Shown here: positions 56,360 through 64,000 of the stretch, in pieces
Position numbering within the stretch: position 1 is the stretch's first letter
Layout of the letters: each line of letters begins with the position of its first letter
NCBI RefSeq assembly: GCF_016127015.1
Contig: NZ_CP065972.1
Coordinates: 682,001-746,000 of the forward strand
DNA length: 64,000 bases
From: Corynebacterium tuberculostearicum
GTDB taxonomy: Bacteria; Actinomycetota; Actinomycetes; Mycobacteriales; Mycobacteriaceae
Direction of reading: 5' to 3'
Notes under the pieces: model-generated
The model's input: only the letters and a program-made list of their open reading frames with translations
Told to the model about the DNA's origin: nothing
Database searches by the model: none
Program-made: the position numbers and the translations under genes

Positions 56360-57283
56360 ATGACTTCGCCAAATAATGCTTATGTAGGAGGAGCGCTCGA
56401 CCTCAGCCAGGTCAAGGCGCGAGCCGAGGCTCGGCAGAAGGCGCAGGACTCGCCGCAGACAAGTGCCGGCGGCGTCCAGCCCTTCTTCACGGTGACCGAG
56501 GCCAACTTCGATCAAGATGTGGTTCGCAGGTCTACGGAAGTTCCGGTCGTGGTTCTCATCGGTACTGCTCGCTCTACCCAGTCGGAGCAGTTGAAGACTG
56601 ACCTTGCGGATTTGGCCGCGCAAGGAAACTTGAGCTTCTTGGTTGCTTACGTGGATGCGGATGTGACTCCGCAGGTTGCGCAGGCCTTTGGTGTTAAGAA
56701 TCTGCCGACAGTCGTGGCCTTGGGTGCTGGGCAGCCACTGACGAACTTTGAGGGTGCGCAACCCAAAGACGCCCTAAAGCAATGGGTCGATACCCTGGTG
56801 CAAAATGTTGGACCACAGCTGAAGGGCCTGCAAGGCAATGAGGCATCGGAACAGCCACAAGAAGAAGAGGATCCGCGTCTCCAGGAAGCAGAAAGCTTCT
56901 TGAACGCCGGCGACTTTGATGGCGCTCTCAACGTTTACAACTCCATCTTGGAATCCGAGCCCGATAATGTGCAGATCAAACAGGCGCGCGACACCACAGT
57001 CTTGCTCCAGCGCCTCGATCCTGCCAACCAGACCGAAGACCCGATTGCGGCCGCGGAAGGGGATAAAGGGGACGTCGATAAGCAAATGCGAGCTGCCGAC
57101 GCCGAGGTGGTAGCCGGAGCCCCAGAAAAGGCCTTTGATCGCCTCATCGAGACGATGAAGACAACAGCTGGTGATGAGAAAGCGCACGTGCGCGAGCGCC
57201 TGCTGGAGCTCTTTGGCCTTTTTGAGGGGAATGACCCGCGCGTGATGGAAGCTCGCACCAAGCTGGCAAGTGCCTTGTACTAG
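56360..57283 (+). CDS. Thioredoxin-fold/TPR protein (YbbN/CnoX-like) without active cysteines
   Basis: 307 residues. A disordered N-terminus is followed by a thioredoxin fold (~42-155) with VVVLIGTARSTQSEQLKTDL: the usual CxxC is STQS (about residues 72-75), so it cannot do thiol redox. VKNLPTVVALGAGQ is the cis-Pro loop. The C-terminal half (~175-307) has TPR-like helices (AESFLNAGDFDGALNVYNSI) ending GNDPRVMEARTKLASALY. YbbN proteins act as chaperone co-factors. Starts right after the preceding stop. Confidence 0.88.
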   Translation: MTSPNNAYVGGALDLSQVKARAEARQKAQDSPQTSAGGVQPFFTVTEANFDQDVVRRSTEVPVVVLIGTARSTQSEQLKTDLADLAAQGNLSFLVAYVDADVTPQVAQAFGVKNLPTVVALGAGQPLTNFEGAQPKDALKQWVDTLVQNVGPQLKGLQGNEASEQPQEEEDPRLQEAESFLNAGDFDGALNVYNSILESEPDNVQIKQARDTTVLLQRLDPANQTEDPIAAAEGDKGDVDKQMRAADAEVVAGAPEKAFDRLIETMKTTAGDEKAHVRERLLELFGLFEGNDPRVMEARTKLASALY

Positions 57284-57300
57284 CTCGGTAGTATAAAAGC

Positions 57301-57693
57301 ATGACTTCAGTGCTTTTCCTGTGTAATACAAATCGCGGCAAGTCGCAGATGGCTGCGGCGCTAGCCGCCAAGCATGCGCCTGACTGGGATATTTACTCGG
57401 CTGGGGTGCAAACTACCCCGGAGCATACCCAGCAGGGCATCAATCAAGAAGCCAAAGCTTCCCTCGCGAAGGTGGGCGCAGAAATGACTGGTACCCCTGC
57501 TCTAGTGGATCCCCACCTGGCTGCCGCTGTCGACCACGTCATCGTAGTAGGTGATGCGAAATATGAGGGGCCAGCGCAGCGGTGGGACATCGAGGATCCT
57601 TCGCTGCGTGGTTTGGAGGGCGAAGAGCGTATGGATGCGCTTCGCGATGATATCGAAGCGCGCGTGGTGGAGTTCCTACGCGCGCAGCGATAA
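57301..57693 (+). CDS. Low-molecular-weight phosphatase-fold protein, ArsC1-like
   Basis: 130 residues. The P-loop is FLCNTNRGKSQMAAAL: the catalytic Cys is kept but the CX5R arginine is Lys, as in corynebacterial mycothiol-dependent arsenate reductases as I recall. Later WDIEDPSLRGLEG holds the catalytic Asp-Pro. It could reduce arsenate or be a phosphatase. The gene is alone, without ars regulators or efflux pumps nearby, so arsenic resistance is unproven. It converges with glgB at 5 bp. Confidence 0.8.
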   Translation: MTSVLFLCNTNRGKSQMAAALAAKHAPDWDIYSAGVQTTPEHTQQGINQEAKASLAKVGAEMTGTPALVDPHLAAAVDHVIVVGDAKYEGPAQRWDIEDPSLRGLEGEERMDALRDDIEARVVEFLRAQR

Positions 57694-57698
57694 GCGTT

Positions 57699-59816
57699 TT
57701 ATTGCTCCAGCACGTACCACTGCACGGAATTGGCCGGTAGATGCAGCGTCGTGGAGTTGTTCTCCACGCGGATGCGCTGGGGAAGTGGGTTCCCAGCGCC
57801 TTCGTAGACGGCGTCATCGGTGTTAAGCACCATCTGCCATTCGCCGTCCTGCGGAACCCAGAGGCCATAGTTGGGGATGGAAGAGCCAGAAAGGTTGCAC
57901 ACGGCGAGCAGAGCAGAGCCATCTGCACCGTAGCGGACGTAGCCTAGGACGTTATTGGTCGAGTCATCTGCCTTGACCCATTGGAAACCATCCTGGTTGA
58001 AATCCTGGCTCCACAGTGCTGGGGTATCGCGGTAGACGAGGTTGATATCCCTTACGAGGCGCTTGATGCCCTGGTGCCATTCGCTGCCCCAACCGTCGAG
58101 GTTGCTCCAGTCCACGGAATACCCCTCGGCCCACTCGGTAGTCTGGCCAAATTCCTGGCCCATGAAGAGCAGGTTCTTGCCGGGGTGGGAGAACATGTAG
58201 CCATAGAGGGCGCGGAGGCCGGCGGCCTTATTCCAGTCGTCGCCAGGCATGCGCTCCCACAGCGAGCCTTTGCCGTGCACAACTTCGTCGTGGCTAAACG
58301 GTAGGACATAGCGCTCAGAGTAAGCATAGACCATGGAGAAGGTGAGCTCGCCGTGGTGATAGGAACGGTGAATGGGCTCGTGCTTGAAGTACTCCAAGGT
58401 GTCATTCATCCAGCCCATATTCCATTTCAGGGAAAAGCCTAGACCGTTTTCAGAGGTGGGGGCGGTAACTCCCGGCCAGGAAGTGGATTCCTCGGCAATG
58501 GTGAGTACGCCTGGATGCGTGCGGTTGAGGGTGGCGTTGGTTTCCTGCAGGAATTGCACGGCCTCCAGGTTCTCGCGGCCGCCATATTGGTTGGGCAGCC
58601 ACTCATCGCGGGAATAGTCCAGGTAGAGCATGGAAGCCACGGCGTCTACGCGCAGGCCGTCGATGTGGAATTCTTCGGCCCAGTATAGGGCGTTGGCTAC
58701 GAGGAAATTGCGGACCTCATTGCGGCCGAAGTCAAAGACATAGGTGCCCCAATCGGCCTGCTCGCCGCGGCGGGGATCGGGGTGCTCGTAGAGAGCCTGG
58801 CCGTCAAAGCGACCCAGGGCCCAATCATCCTTGGGGAAGTGTGCTGGCACCCAGTCCACGATGACGCCGATGCCATTCTCGTGCAGGGCATTGACCAGCT
58901 CTCGGAATTCATCCGGCGAGCCCCAACGCGCAGACGGGGAGTAGTAGCCAGAGACTTGGTATCCCCAGGACCCGCCGAAAGGATGCTCGGCCACGGGCAA
59001 GAGCTCGACGTGGGTGAAACCGTGCTCCTTAAGGTATGGGATGAGATCCTCGCGCAAGCGGTTGTAGTTGGCGCCGATCTTCCACGAACCAACGTGCACC
59101 TCATAGATGCTCATGGGCACATCGAGGTTGCCGGTACGCTTGTCCATCCAGGCGGAATCGGACCAGGCGAAACTGGTGGAATCCACGATAGAGTCCGTCT
59201 CCGGCGGGCAGGCGGTGCGCTTGGCTAGGGGATCGGCCTTGTCCTTGCGGCCCTCGTGGCTAAAGATGGCGAACTTATAATGCTCGCCAGCACCGATACC
59301 GGGAACAAAGACCTCCCATACGCCGGTAGAGCCGAGTGAACGCATCGGATAGTGGGTGGGGTTCCAGCCACAGAAATCGCCTACTACGGCAACGCCCTGG
59401 GCATTGGGTGCCCACACGGCAAACGAGACGCCGGAAACGGTACCCATTTCGGTGTCATAAGAACGCAGGTTGGCGCCGAGGACATCCCAGAGGCGCTCGT
59501 GGCGGCCTTCCCCAATCAGGTGCAGATCCAGCGAGCCCACCGTGGGAAGGAAGTGATAGCCGTCTGCCACGGTGCGGGTAGGTGCCTCTGGATAGGAGAT
59601 TTCTAAGCGGTAATCGCAGTTATCGCCAATTTCTGCCTCCCAGATGTCGTCGCCGACCAATTCCATGGACACGGATTGCGTGGGAGTGTGAAGCTGCACC
59701 TCGCAAGCGCCTGGTTGGCGGGTGCGGACGGTTCCTTCGTGCCAGCCGTAGAAACCGTGCGGGTCATGGTGGCGGCAGTCATTGAGGCGGGCGAGGTCAG
59801 CGGCCGGGATAGTCAT
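57699..59816 (-). CDS. glgB: 1,4-alpha-glucan branching enzyme
   Basis: 705 residues. An N-terminal CBM48-like module precedes the GH13 barrel: VDWVPAHFPKDDWAL (region I), GLRVDAVASMLYLDYSR with the nucleophile Asp (II), TIAEESTSWPGV with the acid Glu (III) and LPFSHDEVVHGKGSL (IV). It makes alpha-1,6 branches in glycogen or alpha-glucan. It lies 44 bp downstream of glgE on the same strand; GlgE-GlgB together build branched alpha-glucan from maltose-1-phosphate. Confidence 0.96.
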   Translation of the reverse strand: MTIPAADLARLNDCRHHDPHGFYGWHEGTVRTRQPGACEVQLHTPTQSVSMELVGDDIWEAEIGDNCDYRLEISYPEAPTRTVADGYHFLPTVGSLDLHLIGEGRHERLWDVLGANLRSYDTEMGTVSGVSFAVWAPNAQGVAVVGDFCGWNPTHYPMRSLGSTGVWEVFVPGIGAGEHYKFAIFSHEGRKDKADPLAKRTACPPETDSIVDSTSFAWSDSAWMDKRTGNLDVPMSIYEVHVGSWKIGANYNRLREDLIPYLKEHGFTHVELLPVAEHPFGGSWGYQVSGYYSPSARWGSPDEFRELVNALHENGIGVIVDWVPAHFPKDDWALGRFDGQALYEHPDPRRGEQADWGTYVFDFGRNEVRNFLVANALYWAEEFHIDGLRVDAVASMLYLDYSRDEWLPNQYGGRENLEAVQFLQETNATLNRTHPGVLTIAEESTSWPGVTAPTSENGLGFSLKWNMGWMNDTLEYFKHEPIHRSYHHGELTFSMVYAYSERYVLPFSHDEVVHGKGSLWERMPGDDWNKAAGLRALYGYMFSHPGKNLLFMGQEFGQTTEWAEGYSVDWSNLDGWGSEWHQGIKRLVRDINLVYRDTPALWSQDFNQDGFQWVKADDSTNNVLGYVRYGADGSALLAVCNLSGSSIPNYGLWVPQDGEWQMVLNTDDAVYEGAGNPLPQRIRVENNSTTLHLPANSVQWYVLEQ

Positions 59817-59860
59817 ACAATCAGAGTACCTAGTTCGAGTGCGGTCCGGTGGGCGAATAT

Positions 59861-61876
59861 TTACGGGCGATAGTCGCTAACTACGCGCCAGGTGAGCTGT
59901 TCCTGGAGGGCGTGGTCGGCAGGGGGAAGGACGAAGACATGGGCGACGTCGCGAAGCGGCTCTAAGCGCACAAAGTTGCGCTCAGACCAGTGGTAGGCAG
60001 AGCCGGTGATCGTGTCCTGGACGGTATAGGACTCGCCGGGGTGGCGGCCGATAGCCTGCATATCTACCGTGACGGTGGCTTCCTGTGCATTGCGCGGATC
60101 CAGGTTGACCACAACGAGGACTACATTGCCGGAGGCTGGATCCGCCTTCGAATAGGCAATTATGGCTTCATTGTCGGTGTCATGGAACCGCAGGGTGCGC
60201 AGTTGCTGCAATGCAGGATTATCGCGGCGGATCTGGTTGAGCAGCCGGATATAGGACTCGAGGGAATCTCCTGACGCAGCCGCCGCCGCAAAATCGCGCG
60301 GGCGCAGTTCGTACTTCTCAGAGTCGAGATATTCCTCGGAGCCTGGGGCTACCGGGGTGTGCTCGTAGAGTTCAAAGCCGGAATACACGCCCCACAGTGG
60401 TGACATGGTGGCGGCTAGGACAGCGCGAATGGCGAACATGGCACGCCCGCCGGTCTGCAAGGACTCGTGCAGGATATCTGGGGTATTAACAAAGAGGTTG
60501 GGGCGACAGATATCTGCTTGGTCGATGTGCATCCGGCCAAACTGGGTGAGTTCTTGTTTAGAGGTCTGCCAGGTGAAATAGGTATAAGACTGGGAGAAAC
60601 CCGCCTTCGCTAGACCGAAGAGGCGAGGCGCGCGGGTAAAGGCCTCCGCCAAGAAGATGACATCCGGATGGGTGGCATGTACGCGGGTAATCAGCCAGTT
60701 CCAAAAGTTTGCCGGCTTGGTGTGCGGGTTATCCACGCGGAATGTACTCACACCGGCTTCCACCCAAATCATCAAGGTCTCATAGATCTCGTGGTAGATG
60801 GCTTCAGGAGCGTTATCGAAGTTAAGCGGATAAATATCCTGATACTTCTTCGGCGGGTTCTCGGCGTAGGCGATGGAGCCGTCCGGAAGGACGGTGAAAA
60901 ATTCTGGGTGGCTGCTAGCCCATGGATGATCGGGCGATGCCTGAAGCGCGAAATCAAGCGCTACCTCCAGGCCGAGTTCCTGGGCGCGGGAGACGAGTTT
61001 TTGGAAATCCTCCATCGTGCCCAGGTCCGGATGGGTGGTGGAGTGGTCCTGGATGGCCCAGGGGCTTCCTACATCGCCGGGCTCGGCCACGACCGAATTA
61101 TTCTTTCCCTTGCGGTGTACCTTGCCGATGGGATGGATGGGCGGAAAGTACACCGTATCGAATCCCATATCGGCCACCCGCTCCAGTGCCTTGGCAGTGG
61201 TATCAAAAGTGCCGTGGACTGGATTTCCCTCTTTATCCCAGCCTCCCGTGGAGCGGGGAAAAAGCTCATACCACGAGTTATAGAGTGCGGCCCGGCGCTC
61301 CACATAGACCTCGTGGATTGCGCCCTCCACCAGCAGGTCGCGCAGGGGATGCGAGTGCAGGATGCCTGCTACTTCCTCCGAGAGCGCTACCTGCACGCGC
61401 TTATCGACGTCCAAGGACTCATCCTCCAAGTCCCGAGCGGCCGTAAAGAGCGGTTCCACCACATCCGACGGGGTTTGCAGAGCCGCACGAGAAAACAACT
61501 CGGCGCCATGCTGCAGGTCATTGGCCAGCTCAGCAGCGGATTGCTCAGCCGCCATTTTCTTGGTTACCGCGTTCTTCCACGTGGCGATGGGATCGGACCA
61601 GGCATCGACGCGGAAGTACCAGGTGCCTTGGGTGCCCGGGGTAAATACACCGTGGACGCGATCCTGGTCATCGGGATCGACTTGCATGGTGACGGAGGAG
61701 GTAGCCGTGGTTCGTGCCGCCCACGCAGACAGGGTTGCCGAGACCGCATCGTGGCCCTCGCGCCAGACGAGGGCGGTGACAGGAATTACCTCGCCTACAA
61801 CGGCTTTGGAGGCTACAGAACCGGCGGAGATAAGCGGGCGGACATCGTCAATACCAAGGCGAGTAGTCATGCCCAT
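59861..61876 (-). CDS. glgE: Alpha-1,4-glucan:maltose-1-phosphate maltosyltransferase
   Basis: 671 residues, GH13_3 family. FPPIHPIGKVHRKGKNN, the nucleophile region STFRVDNPHTKPANFWNW, VIFLAEAFTRAPRLFGLAK with the acid Glu and the GlgE-typical YTYFTWQTSKQEL are present. It transfers maltosyl units from maltose-1-phosphate to alpha-glucans, in the trehalose-to-glucan route. Two in-frame ATGs are two codons apart at the start. The upstream gene diverges with 52 bp between. Confidence 0.96.
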   Translation of the reverse strand: MGMTTRLGIDDVRPLISAGSVASKAVVGEVIPVTALVWREGHDAVSATLSAWAARTTATSSVTMQVDPDDQDRVHGVFTPGTQGTWYFRVDAWSDPIATWKNAVTKKMAAEQSAAELANDLQHGAELFSRAALQTPSDVVEPLFTAARDLEDESLDVDKRVQVALSEEVAGILHSHPLRDLLVEGAIHEVYVERRAALYNSWYELFPRSTGGWDKEGNPVHGTFDTTAKALERVADMGFDTVYFPPIHPIGKVHRKGKNNSVVAEPGDVGSPWAIQDHSTTHPDLGTMEDFQKLVSRAQELGLEVALDFALQASPDHPWASSHPEFFTVLPDGSIAYAENPPKKYQDIYPLNFDNAPEAIYHEIYETLMIWVEAGVSTFRVDNPHTKPANFWNWLITRVHATHPDVIFLAEAFTRAPRLFGLAKAGFSQSYTYFTWQTSKQELTQFGRMHIDQADICRPNLFVNTPDILHESLQTGGRAMFAIRAVLAATMSPLWGVYSGFELYEHTPVAPGSEEYLDSEKYELRPRDFAAAAASGDSLESYIRLLNQIRRDNPALQQLRTLRFHDTDNEAIIAYSKADPASGNVVLVVVNLDPRNAQEATVTVDMQAIGRHPGESYTVQDTITGSAYHWSERNFVRLEPLRDVAHVFVLPPADHALQEQLTWRVVSDYRP

Positions 61877-61928
61877 AAGACTAATGCAGCTGTGTCAATT
61901 TCACCGGGCAAAGAACAAATCAGTCACA

Positions 61929-62750
61929 ATGGAAAGCGTGAACGACGTAACTCCCACTGATCAAGATTGGCTCGTAGATTTTCGTGGCGTCGAGCTGCGC
62001 CGCGGCGGCAAGACCCTCGTCGGACCCGTGGACTGGCAAGTAGAGCTCGATGAGCGCTGGGTCATTATTGGCCCCAATGGCGCGGGCAAGACCTCGCTGG
62101 TGCGCATGGCCGCGGCCGAAGAGTTCCCGTCGAAAGGCACCGCCTTTTTGATGGGGGAGCAAATCGGCAAAACCGACATGCGCGATCTGCGTGCACTCAT
62201 AGGCATCTCTTCCGCGGCGGTGCAATCGCGCATCCCGGACACTGAGCGAGTAGACGATCTAGTTGTCTCCGCCGGTTACGCTGTGTTGGGCCGCTGGCGG
62301 GAAGAATATCAGGACATGGATTTCTCCCGCGCGGATGACATCTTGGCGCAAGTTGGTGCCACCCACCTCAAAGAGCGCACGTGGGGAACCCTGTCTGAGG
62401 GAGAAAAGAAGCGCGTCGTCCTCGCTCGCGCACTCATGTCTAACCCGGAGTTGCTCATCCTCGATGAGCCGTCCGCAGGAATGGACCTGGGAGGCCGCGA
62501 AGACCTCGTGGGATACCTTGGCAATCTAGCCATGGACCCCGATGCCCCAGCGATTGTCATGATCACCCACCACGTGGAGGAGATCCCCTATGGCTTCACC
62601 CACGCCATGCTGCTGGATGAGGGTAAAGTTGTGGCAAAAGGACTGATTAATTCCGTCCTCACCTCCGAAAATCTGACTCGCGCCTTCCACCAACCCATAC
62701 AGGTGGACCGCATTGGACAGCGATACTTCGCCCGCCGAGCTTCTCTATGA
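61929..62750 (+). CDS. ABC-type ATP-binding protein
   Basis: 273 residues from ATG at 61929; GTG at 61938 is possible and a longer frame overlapping glgE is not real. Walker A IGPNGAGKTS (about residues 46-55), signature LSEGEKKRVVLARAL, Walker B LLILDEPSAGMDLGG and switch MITHHVEE are intact. No permease gene is adjacent, as in the similar C. glutamicum locus; it resembles ModF/YlmA-type stand-alone ATPases. No Shine-Dalgarno is apparent. It overlaps the NUDIX gene by 4 bp. Confidence 0.88.
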   Translation: MESVNDVTPTDQDWLVDFRGVELRRGGKTLVGPVDWQVELDERWVIIGPNGAGKTSLVRMAAAEEFPSKGTAFLMGEQIGKTDMRDLRALIGISSAAVQSRIPDTERVDDLVVSAGYAVLGRWREEYQDMDFSRADDILAQVGATHLKERTWGTLSEGEKKRVVLARALMSNPELLILDEPSAGMDLGGREDLVGYLGNLAMDPDAPAIVMITHHVEEIPYGFTHAMLLDEGKVVAKGLINSVLTSENLTRAFHQPIQVDRIGQRYFARRASL

Positions 62751-63574
62751 CCAATCCTTTTCATGACCGTCTCGATGCCATTGACGCCAGCGATACCACC
62801 GGCTTCCACGGTGGACGCCTGGCGGCAACCGTCCTGCTCCTACGGGACGGCGCTGATGGTCTTGAAGTGTGGGTACAAGAGCGCGTCCACACCATGCACA
62901 ACTACCCGGGACATTCAGTATTTCCGGGCGGCGGTGTAGACCCACGTGACTTTCCGCCGCGTGCCTGGGACTCGGGCGAGCTGTGGGCCGGAAAGTCTGT
63001 CATCTCCATGGCGCGCCGGATGGGGGTGACCAAGTACAAGGCCCACGCCCTTGTTTTCGCCGCTGCCCGCGAGCTCTTCGAAGAGGCCGGCACCCTTTTC
63101 GCCATCCGCGAGGACGGCATTGTCTCCAATGCGCGGCGCTATCACAAAGAGCGAAAACTACTAGAAAACCACACCATTTCCTTTACCGAATTCCTCAGCA
63201 ATAACGGAATGCGCGTCGACGCCGATATGCTCCTTCCTTGGGCGCGCTGGGTAGGAAAGGGGAAAAGTCATTGGTTCGACACCTTCTTCTTCGTTGGGGT
63301 GTTGCCCTCCGGCCAAGAACCCGATGGGGATACCGATGAAGCAGACGATGCCGGATGGTTCTCCCCGCAGCTCATTCTGGACGGCTGGCGCGCCGGGCTG
63401 GTGCGCCTTGTCATCCCCACGTGGGCACAGATGCAAAGGCTGAGCAAGTATTCCTCCGTACAAGAGGTCATAGAAGACGCGTCCTTTTCGGACCTGCGCC
63501 CCGTCATTGGGGATCCACGCGAAGATCCCCGTTACCGCGAATTCTTTTCCACCACCCCTTTAGACCGAATATGA
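62747..63574 (+). CDS. NUDIX hydrolase family protein
   Basis: 275 residues. PGHSVFPGGGVDPRD is the NUDIX-associated glycine loop and AAARELFEEAGTLF supplies the REx2EE core; the region between is enlarged by ~60 residues, as in the long NUDT19-like NUDIX proteins that act on CoA derivatives. The substrate is not predictable. Overlaps the preceding ABC gene and the following methyltransferase gene (ATGA). Confidence 0.88.
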   Translation: MTNPFHDRLDAIDASDTTGFHGGRLAATVLLLRDGADGLEVWVQERVHTMHNYPGHSVFPGGGVDPRDFPPRAWDSGELWAGKSVISMARRMGVTKYKAHALVFAAARELFEEAGTLFAIREDGIVSNARRYHKERKLLENHTISFTEFLSNNGMRVDADMLLPWARWVGKGKSHWFDTFFFVGVLPSGQEPDGDTDEADDAGWFSPQLILDGWRAGLVRLVIPTWAQMQRLSKYSSVQEVIEDASFSDLRPVIGDPREDPRYREFFSTTPLDRI

Positions 63575-64000
63575 GTTATACCCCCGCAGAAGTCGACTTC
63601 CTTGCCGAACATCAAGAGGAAATAGCACACCTCGACCTCACCTTAACCAAGGCTTCTCGGCTCAAAGACACCGAAATCCTCAAAGCTAAGTTCGGTGAGT
63701 ATGGCCGCGCGGTCATGGAGCTGGTAACCGCCCGCAGTTCCGGAAAGCTCCCGCACGATTGGCTTATGGACACAGACTCTGCCCAGCAAGCAACCCCCAT
63801 CGAAGTGGCGGCGTATCGGACGAAATTCCTTGCCGAGCAGGGGGTGCGCAGCGTCCACGACGTCACCTGTTCCATCGGCACCGAAGGCTATAATTCTCCG
63901 CTCGACTACATTGGCTCAGACCTGGATGAATCACGGGTAAGAATGGCGAGACATAACCTCTCTTCCGCCAAGATTTTCCGTGCGGATGCGCTGACGACTA
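63571..64000 (+). CDS. SAM-dependent methyltransferase with THUMP-like domain (3' end outside window)
   Basis: The ATG overlaps the NUDIX stop (ATGA) and the frame stays open to the window end (143 codons). A helical N-terminal region (EVDFLAEHQEEIAHLDL) is followed by VHDVTCSIGTEGYNSP and GSDLDESRVRMARHNL, which match the SAM-binding motif I and acidic motif II of class I methyltransferases. Substrate unknown. Confidence 0.82.
   Translation, partial: MSYTPAEVDFLAEHQEEIAHLDLTLTKASRLKDTEILKAKFGEYGRAVMELVTARSSGKLPHDWLMDTDSAQQATPIEVAAYRTKFLAEQGVRSVHDVTCSIGTEGYNSPLDYIGSDLDESRVRMARHNLSSAKIFRADALTT

Noticed and set aside
60668..61960. 430-codon open frame on the plus strand
   Set aside because: Entirely antisense to glgE, whose catalytic motifs are intact; no ribosome-binding site or recognisable domain.

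Overview
The window is a chromosomal segment of a Corynebacterium (Actinomycetota). The evidence is the gene content and order: argS-lysA, hom-thrB, an arnR-like regulator, a molybdenum-cofactor cluster, fadD, rho-prfA-prmC-tsaC-wecA, the F1F0 ATP synthase operon, nucS, a glgE-glgB pair and a NUDIX/ABC pair follow the order I recall from C. glutamicum. GTG starts and probable leaderless promoters are common, and GC looks like roughly 58-60 % by eye. The species cannot be fixed from the sequence alone. No phage, insertion sequence or CRISPR array was seen.

Layout. 1-4.7 kb: the 3' end of a DEAD-box RNA helicase gene, a DUF222/HNH protein, a small membrane protein, a secreted HNH nuclease and the proline transporter PutP. 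4.8-13.2 kb: a tight plus-strand operon of a SNF2 helicase, a SWIM zinc-finger protein, a Mre11/SbcD-like nuclease, a Rad50/SbcC-like ATPase, a MarR regulator and a small acidic protein; this looks like a DNA repair or genome-defence module. 13.3-17.3 kb: a small membrane protein, an ABC-2 exporter with a frameshifted membrane gene, a divergent TipA-like MerR regulator with a recognisable 19-bp-spacer promoter, and tRNA-Arg(CCG). 17.3-21.9 kb: a secreted tripeptidyl-aminopeptidase-like hydrolase and the lactate-utilisation operon lutABC. 22.1-27.6 kb: argS-lysA and hom-thrB.

27.5-38.5 kb is the most distinctive accessory stretch. An ArnR-like regulator sits beside a fused ModBC molybdate transporter, ModA and a DUF2249 protein. 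Divergent from these are two polytopic membrane proteins and a membrane-anchored, three-cupredoxin copper nitrite reductase. Then come six copies of a 14-bp repeat in alternating orientation and the cofactor operon moaA-moeA-moaC-mobA. In C. glutamicum, narKGHJI lies next to arnR; here it is absent and a NirK module occupies the site. Together the genes suggest anaerobic nitrogen-oxide respiration, with molybdate import and cofactor synthesis presumably serving a molybdoenzyme outside the window.

38.5-64 kb is mainly core genome: an acyl-CoA ligase, rho with a long leader, prfA, prmC, a tsaC/sua5 homologue, wecA (cell-wall linker synthesis), atpI-BEFHAGDC, a DUF2550 protein, nucS (non-canonical mismatch repair), a zinc-ribbon-like protein, a thiamine-binding-type protein, a YbbN-like thioredoxin-fold protein lacking CxxC, an ArsC-like phosphatase-fold protein, glgE-glgB (alpha-glucan synthesis), an ABC ATPase, a NUDIX hydrolase and the start of a methyltransferase gene cut off by the window end.
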